Shown piece after piece: positions 31,487-36,003 of a stretch of DNA of 36,003 bases (the first letter of the stretch is position 1; every line of letters starts with the position of its first letter). Position numbers and translations under genes: made by a program. The notes under the pieces were generated by a model. The model had not been told where the DNA came from. It did not search any database and was given only the letters and a program-made list of their open reading frames with translations. Origin of the DNA: a virus; the IMG/VR virus record IMGVR_UViG_3300044302_000228, positions 1-36,003 of that record; one strand, given 5' to 3'.

Positions 31487-31799
31487 TGTACCTCCATACT
31501 TTAGTGTTACTACCGAAACTATTTTTTCTTCTATTACCAGAATCTATTATATATTCCAATAACTTAAGCTCGGTAAATCGTGGTCTAATTGATAGTATAC
31601 TTTCTGATAATAGTGCTGCTACTTCTTCTGGTGTAGCACCATAATTACCTGAATTTTTTACTATATCTAGACATTCTGTTCGCAGATTAGCTGCTCTAGA
31701 ATTTATTTTTTTGGCTGCCTCTTTGCTAGTTGAGTTTTCCTTGTAACCAGCCGTCAGAGGATATTTCTTCTCCAAAGTGATTCTCGATGTCTTGTTCAT
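31473..31799 (-). CDS. Winged-helix-type DNA-binding protein
   Basis: 108 residues. NSTSKEAAKKINSRAANLRT, then GATPEEVAALLSESILSIRP, RFTELKLL and SGNRRKNSFGSNTKVW match a small winged-helix family found in many phages. Helices with a conserved RPRxTEL are followed by a beta wing that ends VW. GGGGAG precedes the ATG. It overlaps the exonuclease gene by 74 bases in another frame. It may regulate transcription or assist the recombination set. Confidence 0.7.
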   Translation of the reverse strand: MNKTSRITLEKKYPLTAGYKENSTSKEAAKKINSRAANLRTECLDIVKNSGNYGATPEEVAALLSESILSIRPRFTELKLLEYIIDSGNRRKNSFGSNTKVWRYNDNR

Positions 31800-32376
31800 T
31801 ATTTATTCTCCCCATAAGATCGAAGTCAATATATTCTGGTGGCTGTATGTTATTCATCACATGAAACCAAAATAAATGACAAGCGATTTCTAATTTTTTC
31901 TGAAAAGGTTTATCCTTTTCAATAGTAAAAACATTATAACCTAAATTACCTCTTAACACAGATAGCACAGCTTTACTAAAACCTGTTACCATCATGTAGT
32001 GTTGTACTTGAGGATAATATTTATCTATAATATTTTGATCTTTAACAAATGCGTTTACATGTTTAGCTTCAAAGACTTTGCCTTTTGCTACTCCATCTAA
32101 ACTACCATAGATGTAATCATATTGTGGGTGTGTAAATATATTACCTATATTAACAACTCTTTCTCCACTAACCTCTTGATACCATCTTCTGTTAAATTCT
32201 TCTGTAAATATTCCAAGTTGAACTGGCAATACACTTGAAAGATCTTTCCTTTCGACTGCACCAGTTTTCTCAAGCCAAAGGTCTTTCCACTCTCCAGCAA
32301 CAAGACGGATTGCATCAGTACCTCCAATGCCTGTTGGTCTTTCGGGTGGTTTAAGTTTTCCATTTCCTTTTCCCAT
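31726..32376 (-). CDS. YqaJ-like exonuclease (viral recombinase family)
   Basis: 216 residues. The PD-(D/E)XK core is complete: GIGGTDAIRL (about 17-25), FTEEFNRRW (Glu59/60), YGSLDG (Asp94), FEAKHV (E103, K105) and YPQVQHYMMVTG (Gln/Tyr motif, 121-132). Such enzymes, like lambda exonuclease, digest one strand from double-strand ends and give tails to the annealing protein coded two genes further on. It starts directly at the stop of the preceding gene. Confidence 0.85.
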   Translation of the reverse strand: MGKGNGKLKPPERPTGIGGTDAIRLVAGEWKDLWLEKTGAVERKDLSSVLPVQLGIFTEEFNRRWYQEVSGERVVNIGNIFTHPQYDYIYGSLDGVAKGKVFEAKHVNAFVKDQNIIDKYYPQVQHYMMVTGFSKAVLSVLRGNLGYNVFTIEKDKPFQKKLEIACHLFWFHVMNNIQPPEYIDFDLMGRINNEQDIENHFGEEISSDGWLQGKLN

Positions 32377-32703
32377 CTAGTCAGAGCTCCTTTCTCTAAT
32401 TTGTTGTCGTCTGTATACATTTCGTTGATCTCTCTCCAAATCCCTAGTTGACTTCCCATGTTTGTATCTTCTCCATATATAATCTTCAATTGGTTTTACT
32501 TTACGATTATCAGCCACACGCTGACTCATATAATGTTTGGCAAAATATCTATACATATCTGATTCTAAATATTGTATAGCCAATACCATAACAAAATTTT
32601 GTAGACTACGCTTTCTATCTATATGGTCTTGATGTTTCGATGGTAGTCTGATGTTCAATTTCTGTAATTGCTTTCCTAATGCTTTCAGCAGAGTTATTCC
32701 CAT
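32377..32703 (-). CDS. Basic hypothetical protein
   Basis: 108 residues, strongly basic (KHQDHIDRKRSLQNFVMV, then IWRRYKHGKSTRDLERDQR). GGAG lies 7 bases before the ATG at 32703, supporting this start although 89 bases overlap the DUF3310 gene. Its stop directly abuts the exonuclease ATG. It is probably helical and may bind nucleic acid. No family was recognised. Confidence 0.6.
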   Translation of the reverse strand: MGITLLKALGKQLQKLNIRLPSKHQDHIDRKRSLQNFVMVLAIQYLESDMYRYFAKHYMSQRVADNRKVKPIEDYIWRRYKHGKSTRDLERDQRNVYRRQQIRERSSD

Positions 32704-32890
32704 ATTCTTTCTCCAGTATATTTGTTAAATACCAAATTGCTTTCAGTATATCTTGTTCTTTATTTTTTTTCCTATGTCTGCGAATATATTTTACAGCATT
32801 TCCTTCACAAAAATCTAAACCCCAAGCTCTTATCAATTCGGTTAGTTCTGGTTTATTGTTATGGTAATAACTAGGACTTGTTTTAGTCAT
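32615..32890 (-). CDS. DUF3310-type protein
   Basis: 91 residues. ELTELIRAWGLDFCEGNAVK, then YIRRHRKKNKEQDILKAIWY, is the signature of DUF3310, a small phage family related in pattern to nucleotide pyrophosphohydrolase-type helical bundles. Its biochemical activity is not settled. AAAGGA precedes the ATG. The start overlaps the previous stop (ATGA). The last 30 residues share DNA with the next gene. Confidence 0.8.
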   Translation of the reverse strand: MTKTSPSYYHNNKPELTELIRAWGLDFCEGNAVKYIRRHRKKNKEQDILKAIWYLTNILEKEYGNNSAESIRKAITEIEHQTTIETSRPYR

Positions 32891-33069
32891 TTAATTCCTT
32901 TCATTGTTAAATATTTAGGGTAATCATTTTCAAATGCTTCCATCATATCTTCATACTTTTTTATTAATTTATTTATTTTAACACCAGTATCTTCTACATT
33001 ATCATCTAAAGATATTACTACTGGTTTTAGTTCTTTTAATTCATCTATGAATGTTAGTATTTCAATCAT
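32887..33069 (-). CDS. Small helical hypothetical protein
   Basis: 60 residues, acidic and helical (IEILTFIDELKELKPVVISL, then KINKLIKKYEDMMEAF). GGGGGA lies four bases before the ATG. It overlaps the zinc-finger-like gene and the DUF3310 gene (ATGA). Function unknown. Confidence 0.6.
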   Translation of the reverse strand: MIEILTFIDELKELKPVVISLDDNVEDTGVKINKLIKKYEDMMEAFENDYPKYLTMKGIK

Positions 33070-33265
33070 TTTTCCCCCATTTATTCATATGACATTTGCC
33101 ACAATACCAATATATGCCATCGCCATATACTAAATCATCACCCTTGCAGCTACAGCCACTCGGTTGATTTTTTTCTTTATATATAAGTTTATTATGTGGC
33201 GTTAATGTGTCGAAGTGTGTTCCGACTTTAATTCGGTTTCTTTTGGTTTTATTTTTATATGACAT
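33062..33265 (-). CDS. Small zinc-ribbon-like protein
   Basis: About 67 residues from the ATG at 33265. The frame is open to a TTG at 33289. A basic N-terminus (SYKNKTKRNRIKVGTHFD) precedes four cysteines, CSC...CGKC, likely to hold zinc (SGCSCKGDDLVYG, YWYCGKCHMNKWG). It overlaps the end of the regulator gene, and no clear ribosome binding site is seen. Nucleic-acid binding is likely but unproven. Confidence 0.6.
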   Translation of the reverse strand: MSYKNKTKRNRIKVGTHFDTLTPHNKLIYKEKNQPSGCSCKGDDLVYGDGIYWYCGKCHMNKWGKND

Positions 33266-33459
33266 TCTAACGCATTGGCCCAACAACAAAATAGAAATCC
33301 ACTAGGTTTTCTTATACCTACTTCCCATTTAGATACTAGACCTCTAGCACAACCAATCATTTCATCAAGCCTTGATTGTGATAAACCTAGGTTTTTTCTG
33401 CGTTCTACAAATTGTGGTATAACTGTGTCAAAGAATATACCTAGTTCTTTATTAGACAT
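33202..33459 (-). CDS. Cro/CI-type (XRE) helix-turn-helix regulator
   Basis: 85 residues. Residues about 20-55 (RRKNLGLSQSRLDEMIGCAR, VSKWEVGIRKPS) form a clear XRE helix-turn-helix. It should bind operators, possibly the palindromes just upstream, and control the leftward operon. The start ATG lies at the position where transcription from the promoter at 33465-33494 is expected to begin, so the mRNA may be leaderless, as cI mRNA from lambda PRM is. The last 20 residues overlap the next gene. No dimerisation or peptidase domain follows. Confidence 0.8.
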   Translation of the reverse strand: MSNKELGIFFDTVIPQFVERRKNLGLSQSRLDEMIGCARGLVSKWEVGIRKPSGFLFCCWANALECHIKIKPKETELKSEHTSTH

Positions 33460-33464
33460 ATCTT

Positions 33465-33494
33465 TTAATATCTGAATATAGTTCGGTTTGTCAA
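33465..33494 (-). promoter_or_regulatory. Promoter of the regulator gene
   Basis: The minus strand has a perfect TTGACA at 33494-33489. Possible -10 boxes are GATATT (33472-33467, spacing 16) or TATTAA (33470-33465, spacing 18), each four of six. The expected start falls at or near the ATG (33459-33457), and no Shine-Dalgarno site is present. Confidence 0.5.
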
Positions 33495-33502
33495 GATACG
33501 CT

Positions 33503-33746
33503 GGGGAATATGTTAAGCTCTAACGCTTATTATATATTCCCCTATAAAGAAAAGAAGGCTTTAGGTATTCTTAGAAGTTTCCTCATTAACTTAAAGTTAA
33601 TGTTCACGACTTTTCTTTAACCATTGGGGGAGTAAAGTTTTCCATGGCTAACCATGTGAGATTATTACTCCCTAATTCTACTATATACTTTCTTTGTAGG
33701 CAGTATACTACCTGTGAGTAGCTAGCTCACTTGAGTTCTGTAGAAT
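33503..33746. ncRNA. Structured non-coding block of four adjacent stem-loop domains
   Basis: Four inverted-repeat domains tile almost the whole gap between two genes. (1) 33503-33511 with 33534-33542 (GGGGAATAT), inner stem TAAGC/GCTTA. (2) 33546-33554 with 33610-33618 (AAAGAAAAG), enclosing a 19-bp palindrome at 33584-33602. (3) 33628-33635 with 33665-33672 (GGGAGTAA), extended outward by ATT/AAT, inner CATGG/CCATG. (4) 33675-33681 with 33740-33746 (ATTCTAC), enclosing AGGcAGTATACTaCCT and GTGAG/CTCAC hairpins. No U-runs follow, so they are not ordinary terminators. It could be an RNA, an operator cluster or a replication origin. The strand is unknown. Confidence 0.5.
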
Positions 33747-33750
33747 GTTC

Positions 33751-34122
33751 TTAGTATTCACTAGCTTTCATTATAGTGAGTACTCTAACTGTTTTATTTG
33801 GATCAGTTTTATCAGGACTAAGATATTTCATATCATTATCATAATAATCTATTTTCCAATTATATCTTTCTTTCTTAAAGTTAAATGCACCAAAATCTTT
33901 TTCACCATAAGGGTTATTATCTTTAGTAAAGTTTCCAAAATATTTAACAGAGAAAAATACTTTTTCTTTATCTTTAAGATTTAAACCAGCAATGCCAGGT
34001 GTTAATACTATTTTGTTTTTTAGATTTTCTTTTTTAAGCATATTACCAGTAAACATATCTTTGCGTAATTGATCATTAAGATCAGCTACTTTTCTAGAAT
34101 ATTCTAATGTTTGTTTATTCAT
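33751..34122 (-). CDS. DUF3768-family protein
   Basis: 123 residues from the ATG at 34122, which has GGAGGA 8 bases upstream. A TTG at 34137 is the longer alternative. LNDQLRKDMFTG, VLTPGIAGL, NPYGEKDFGAF, WKIDYYD and TVRVLTIMKASEY together are the signature of DUF3768, found in alphaproteobacteria and their plasmids and phages. Its function is unknown. Its stop directly borders the structured block at 33746. A host link to alphaproteobacteria is consistent. Confidence 0.85.
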   Translation of the reverse strand: MNKQTLEYSRKVADLNDQLRKDMFTGNMLKKENLKNKIVLTPGIAGLNLKDKEKVFFSVKYFGNFTKDNNPYGEKDFGAFNFKKERYNWKIDYYDNDMKYLSPDKTDPNKTVRVLTIMKASEY

Positions 34123-34354
34123 CTGTTGTTCCTCCAATAGATTTCATTTCATGCTCATCTTCAAATTCTACTTTCTTTAATCTTTCTTCTAATTTTAAGA
34201 TAGCATTTTCACATGAAACAAGTCTTGTTTGTACTTCAATAACAACATCTGCTATTTTTTTAGTAAAAGAATAATGAATGTCTTGTACTTTTTCATTTAG
34301 TTCTTGTACTTTGTCAAAATGTTCTAATCCAGTATATGTAGATTTTTCAGTCAT
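34115..34354 (-). CDS. Small coiled-coil hypothetical protein
   Basis: 79 residues, mostly helical (EHFDKVQELNEKVQDIHYSF, AILKLEERLKKVEFEDEHE). GAGGAGGA precedes the ATG, which overlaps the previous stop (ATGA). The 3' end overlaps the DUF3768 gene by 8 bases. Function unknown. Confidence 0.6.
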   Translation of the reverse strand: MTEKSTYTGLEHFDKVQELNEKVQDIHYSFTKKIADVVIEVQTRLVSCENAILKLEERLKKVEFEDEHEMKSIGGTTDE

Positions 34355-34545
34355 CTGTCCTCCTCTTTGTTTAGTTCTTTTTGAACATCACTAACACTCG
34401 GTATTAATTCATGTTCTAAATCTTCTCTTTTAGCATTATCCCATATGTCTACATTAGATTCACCATACTTTTTGATAAATTCTTCTCTTGTAGATTCTGC
34501 TGCATATTCGGTCATTTCTAAAAACCATGTACCTGTTTTACTCAT
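34351..34545 (-). CDS. Small acidic hypothetical protein
   Basis: 64 residues, acidic: SKTGTWFLEMTEYAAESTRE, EFIKKYGESNVDIWDNAKRE, and an acidic tail. AAAGGA lies 8-9 bases before the ATG. Overlaps of 4 bases (ATGA) at both ends point to tight coupling. No family was recognised. Small acidic early proteins in phages often bind and inhibit host proteins, but this is only a general possibility. Confidence 0.55.
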   Translation of the reverse strand: MSKTGTWFLEMTEYAAESTREEFIKKYGESNVDIWDNAKREDLEHELIPSVSDVQKELNKEEDR

Positions 34546-34706
34546 GCTGCTTTTCCTTTCTTTGATTTACTATAATTTTCAATAGCATTATTAATCATTT
34601 CGGTTATTTTAGATATTGGTAGATGTTTATATATTTGGTCGTCAATCAATTCTAATAATTGACTGTTATCCATAGTTTTTATAGCTGGAATTTTCTTTTT
34701 AGCCAT
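34542..34706 (-). CDS. Small basic hypothetical protein (54 aa)
   Basis: 54 residues: AKKKIPAIKTMDNSQLLELI, a helical middle (ISKITEMINNAIENY) and a Lys-rich end (SKSKKGKAA). GAGGAAAT precedes the ATG at 34706, which shares a base with the stop of the membrane micropeptide (TAATG). Its own TGA overlaps the next ATG. Function unknown. Confidence 0.6.
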   Translation of the reverse strand: MAKKKIPAIKTMDNSQLLELIDDQIYKHLPISKITEMINNAIENYSKSKKGKAA

Positions 34707-34777
34707 TATTTCCTCGCTTGTATGTATACCATAGTAATACCCACTATTACTATTATGATTATGTCTATGATAGGCAT
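34706..34777 (-). CDS. Membrane micropeptide (23 aa)
   Basis: 23 residues: MPIIDIIIIVIVGITMVY then IQARK, one hydrophobic helix with a basic C-terminal end. Both borders are TAATG: the start shares a base with the stop of the gene at 34777-35283, and its stop with the start of the gene at 34706. A chance frame would rarely fill the gap so exactly. It could act on the host membrane early in infection, or serve only to pass ribosomes on. Confidence 0.5.
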   Translation of the reverse strand: MPIIDIIIIVIVGITMVYIQARK

Positions 34778-35283
34778 TATCTTAAACTCGCTGTATATTC
34801 GTTAATCATGTCAATAATCTGTTCTTCTTCTTCTTTTGAAGTGAAGTGATTAAATTTTTCTACTAAATCTTTATTAACAGCCATTGCAATAGCATTTACA
34901 TCTTCTTCACCATAATGTTTAATTACAAGTTCTGAAGCTGTTCTTTCAAACCATTCTTCATTTGTATCAGCTTTCGGCTCTGATTTAGGTGCAGCTTGTT
35001 TTGGTGTAAAAGCATGTAGATTGCCAAATATTTCACCAGTTGTTGGATCCCATATATTGCCATCATCATCTACATTAAATACTCTTTTCTTTAATTTAGA
35101 TAATCCTTTTAATTTGCGTTCCATAACATTTAAGTCATAGATATCGCCCATAGTTTTTGCAAAGTCATCTGATATAAATAGTCTGTAATACCAAACACCT
35201 TTACGCTTAGCAGCTCTATATAGTTTACTATTCAGTAATGTGCTGCCAATCCACATACCTGATTTCCATGTAGTTCTAATCAT
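34777..35283 (-). CDS. Hypothetical early protein
   Basis: 168 residues from the ATG at 35283 (AGAGG 6 bases upstream). An in-frame upstream start at 35310 is less likely. The N-terminal half is basic and aromatic (RTTWKSGMWIGSTLLNSKLY, RKGVWYYRLFIS). A short VFNVDDDGNIWDPTTGEIFG motif follows, then a Pro/Lys linker and an acidic helical C-terminus (KEEEEQIIDMINEY). No family was recognised. It is the second gene of the leftward operon. Confidence 0.6.
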   Translation of the reverse strand: MIRTTWKSGMWIGSTLLNSKLYRAAKRKGVWYYRLFISDDFAKTMGDIYDLNVMERKLKGLSKLKKRVFNVDDDGNIWDPTTGEIFGNLHAFTPKQAAPKSEPKADTNEEWFERTASELVIKHYGEEDVNAIAMAVNKDLVEKFNHFTSKEEEEQIIDMINEYTASLR

Positions 35284-35301
35284 ATTTACCTCTTTCGGTT
35301 C

Positions 35302-35340
35302 GGTTAACATAACCTGGCATTACCACCGGATTGTGGTTAT
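35302..35340 (-). promoter_or_regulatory. Competing stem-loops in the leader of the gene at 35283
   Basis: On the minus strand ATAACC (35340-35335) can pair with GGTTAT (35314-35309). ACCAC/GTGGT (35337-35333 with 35326-35322) and GGTTA/TAACC (35314-35310 with 35306-35302) use the same bases. The stems exclude each other just upstream of the ribosome binding site. An attenuator-like role is possible. The stems are short. Confidence 0.35.
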
Positions 35341-35366
35341 TTTAAGTTATTTTTTACCATAAGAAA

Positions 35367-35385
35367 CGCGAGCCGAAGGCTCGCG
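35367..35385. terminator. Strong GC hairpin between the first two leftward genes
   Basis: CGCGAGCC (35367-35374) and GGCTCGCG (35378-35385) form a perfect 8-bp stem with a 3-base loop. AAAATTTTT follows on the plus strand, and TTTCTTA on the minus strand. Together with the hairpin at 35397-35425 it should stop or weaken leftward transcription. Confidence 0.6.
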
Positions 35386-35396
35386 AAAATTTTTGT

Positions 35397-35425
35397 AAAA
35401 TCCCAGTTATGCGATAGCTGGGATT
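35397..35425 (-). terminator. Terminator hairpin over the end of the first leftward gene
   Basis: On the minus strand AATCCCAG (35425-35418) pairs with CTGGGATT (35406-35399), and the T-run TTTT (35400-35397) begins in the stem end. The stop codon TAA of the gene (35409-35407) lies in the loop, so ribosomes finishing the gene would open the hairpin. This could couple translation to termination. Confidence 0.55.
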
Positions 35426-36000
35426 AATTCAGAAGATATAGTACCATCTTCATTATCTAAAGGTCTTTCAAGTTTACCATGGTTTTTATTATACCAATCT
35501 TTAGTTTCTTGAAGTTTCTTATTATGTATTGATGCTCTTTTCTCATCTGACATATTATCTTGTTTAACTGGATTTTTAGCTTGGTATGGTTGCCAAACTT
35601 CGCCAGTTTTTTCAAGGTAATAATCTAAATGAGCTTTAAGTCTATTAAACAGTATATCAAATTGAAATTCTCTAGCTTTTAACTGAGTTTCTAATTGACC
35701 TAATTGTACAGCGTCAATTTCCTGAAACTGTGCTTTAAGACCTAATGAAGTCAAGCTTGAAGAACTACCTTTTTTAGATTTGAAATAGTTAATTCTATTA
35801 GTAGTTGCTGTAAGCATTTTCTCTACAATAGCTAATCTATCAGCCATTTTGCTGATTGTGCTATTCATAGTAATTGAAAAATCAAGTAAACCAACATCAT
35901 AGCTTTCACCAGCTTTGTTGATATCCATGACCTCACAATTAATTTGATGATCATATTGTAGTTGTAATGCATTGATAGTATTTTGATATATAGTAGTCAT
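35407..36000 (-). CDS. First gene of the leftward operon, hypothetical
   Basis: 197 residues, helical, no recognised family. It starts TTIYQNTINALQLQYDHQIN and has a central coiled segment (KMADRLAIVEKMLTATTNRI), QLGQLETQLKAREFQFDILF and a polar C-terminal part with WQPYQAKNPVKQ. The start ATG is the last complete codon of the window. Its ribosome binding site lies across the junction, at 75-71. As the gene nearest the divergent control region it is probably expressed first after infection. Confidence 0.65.
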   Translation of the reverse strand: MTTIYQNTINALQLQYDHQINCEVMDINKAGESYDVGLLDFSITMNSTISKMADRLAIVEKMLTATTNRINYFKSKKGSSSSLTSLGLKAQFQEIDAVQLGQLETQLKAREFQFDILFNRLKAHLDYYLEKTGEVWQPYQAKNPVKQDNMSDEKRASIHNKKLQETKDWYNKNHGKLERPLDNEDGTISSELIPAIA

Positions 36001-36001
36001 T
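35938..36001. repeat. Right copy of 64-bp terminal direct repeat
   Basis: Identical to bases 1-64. The two bases after it (36002-36003) do not match the left continuation and may be end errors of the assembly. Confidence 0.95.
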
Positions 36002-36003
36002 AC

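Noticed and set aside
32145-32489. 114-residue minus-strand frame across the exonuclease start
   Set aside because: It overlaps both the exonuclease N-terminus with its GGTDA motif and the 108-residue gene, which has its own ribosome binding site. It looks like a shadow frame.
1-36003. Integrase, attachment sites or phage RNA polymerase
   Set aside because: No protein in the window shows tyrosine or serine recombinase motifs or the T7-type polymerase motifs. The XRE regulator alone does not show a temperate life style.

Overview
The window is a complete or nearly complete genome of a short-tailed (T7-like, podovirus-type) phage of about 36 kb. The first 64 bases are repeated exactly at 35938-36001. 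The gene that runs off the right end on the minus strand finds its ribosome binding site at 71-75, just inside the left end. The molecule therefore closes as a circle of about 35.94 kb, or is circularly permuted or terminally redundant. It is AT-rich, with genes that are tightly packed, mostly overlapping and rich in A/T-ending codons. I see no integrase, RNA polymerase, DNA polymerase, primase, helicase or tRNA. Low GC, gene order and protein style recall podoviruses of marine alphaproteobacteria such as the HTVC010P type that infects SAR11. That assignment is from memory and untested.

Layout. (1) 65-536 is a divergent control region without genes. It holds hairpins, direct repeats, a GC-rich 65-nt structured RNA candidate (397-461) and a strong sigma70-like promoter (492-519). 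(2) Plus strand, 537-9462: packaging and head genes, namely small terminase, several tiny basic proteins, a Holliday-junction-resolvase-like nuclease, large terminase, a possible permuted NlpC/P60 protein, portal, a Bbp19-like protein, scaffold, major capsid and a small capsid-associated protein. A terminator follows. (3) 9512-19501: tail tubular proteins A and B and internal virion (ejection) proteins, one with a phage-lysozyme domain. (4) 19498-25447: a fibre with a 12-residue repeat shaft, then an array of receptor-binding-type proteins, each followed by a small chaperone-like gene. (5) 25444-29690: a Cys-rich micropeptide, two secreted acidic or structural proteins, coiled-coil and membrane proteins (holin candidates) and a metallophosphoesterase. 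(6) 29690-29893: the convergent junction, with tandem hairpins and terminators.

The minus strand (36000 back to 29906) is the early or regulatory and DNA-handling operon. It has small unknown genes, a 23-residue membrane micropeptide, a DUF3768 protein, a highly structured 244-bp non-coding block, a Cro/CI-type regulator with a probably leaderless promoter, zinc-finger-like proteins, a DUF3310 protein, a YqaJ-type exonuclease, a Rad52-like annealing protein and an SSB. With no replication enzymes of its own, the phage probably uses the host replisome and supplies a recombination set (exonuclease, annealing protein, SSB, resolvase-like nuclease) to make or process concatemers for packaging.

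The least ordinary signals are the non-coding structures: a GC-rich RNA with G-U pairs upstream of terS, an H-type pseudoknot that fills the gap in front of the gene set ending in ssb, and four back-to-back stem-loop domains upstream of the regulator.
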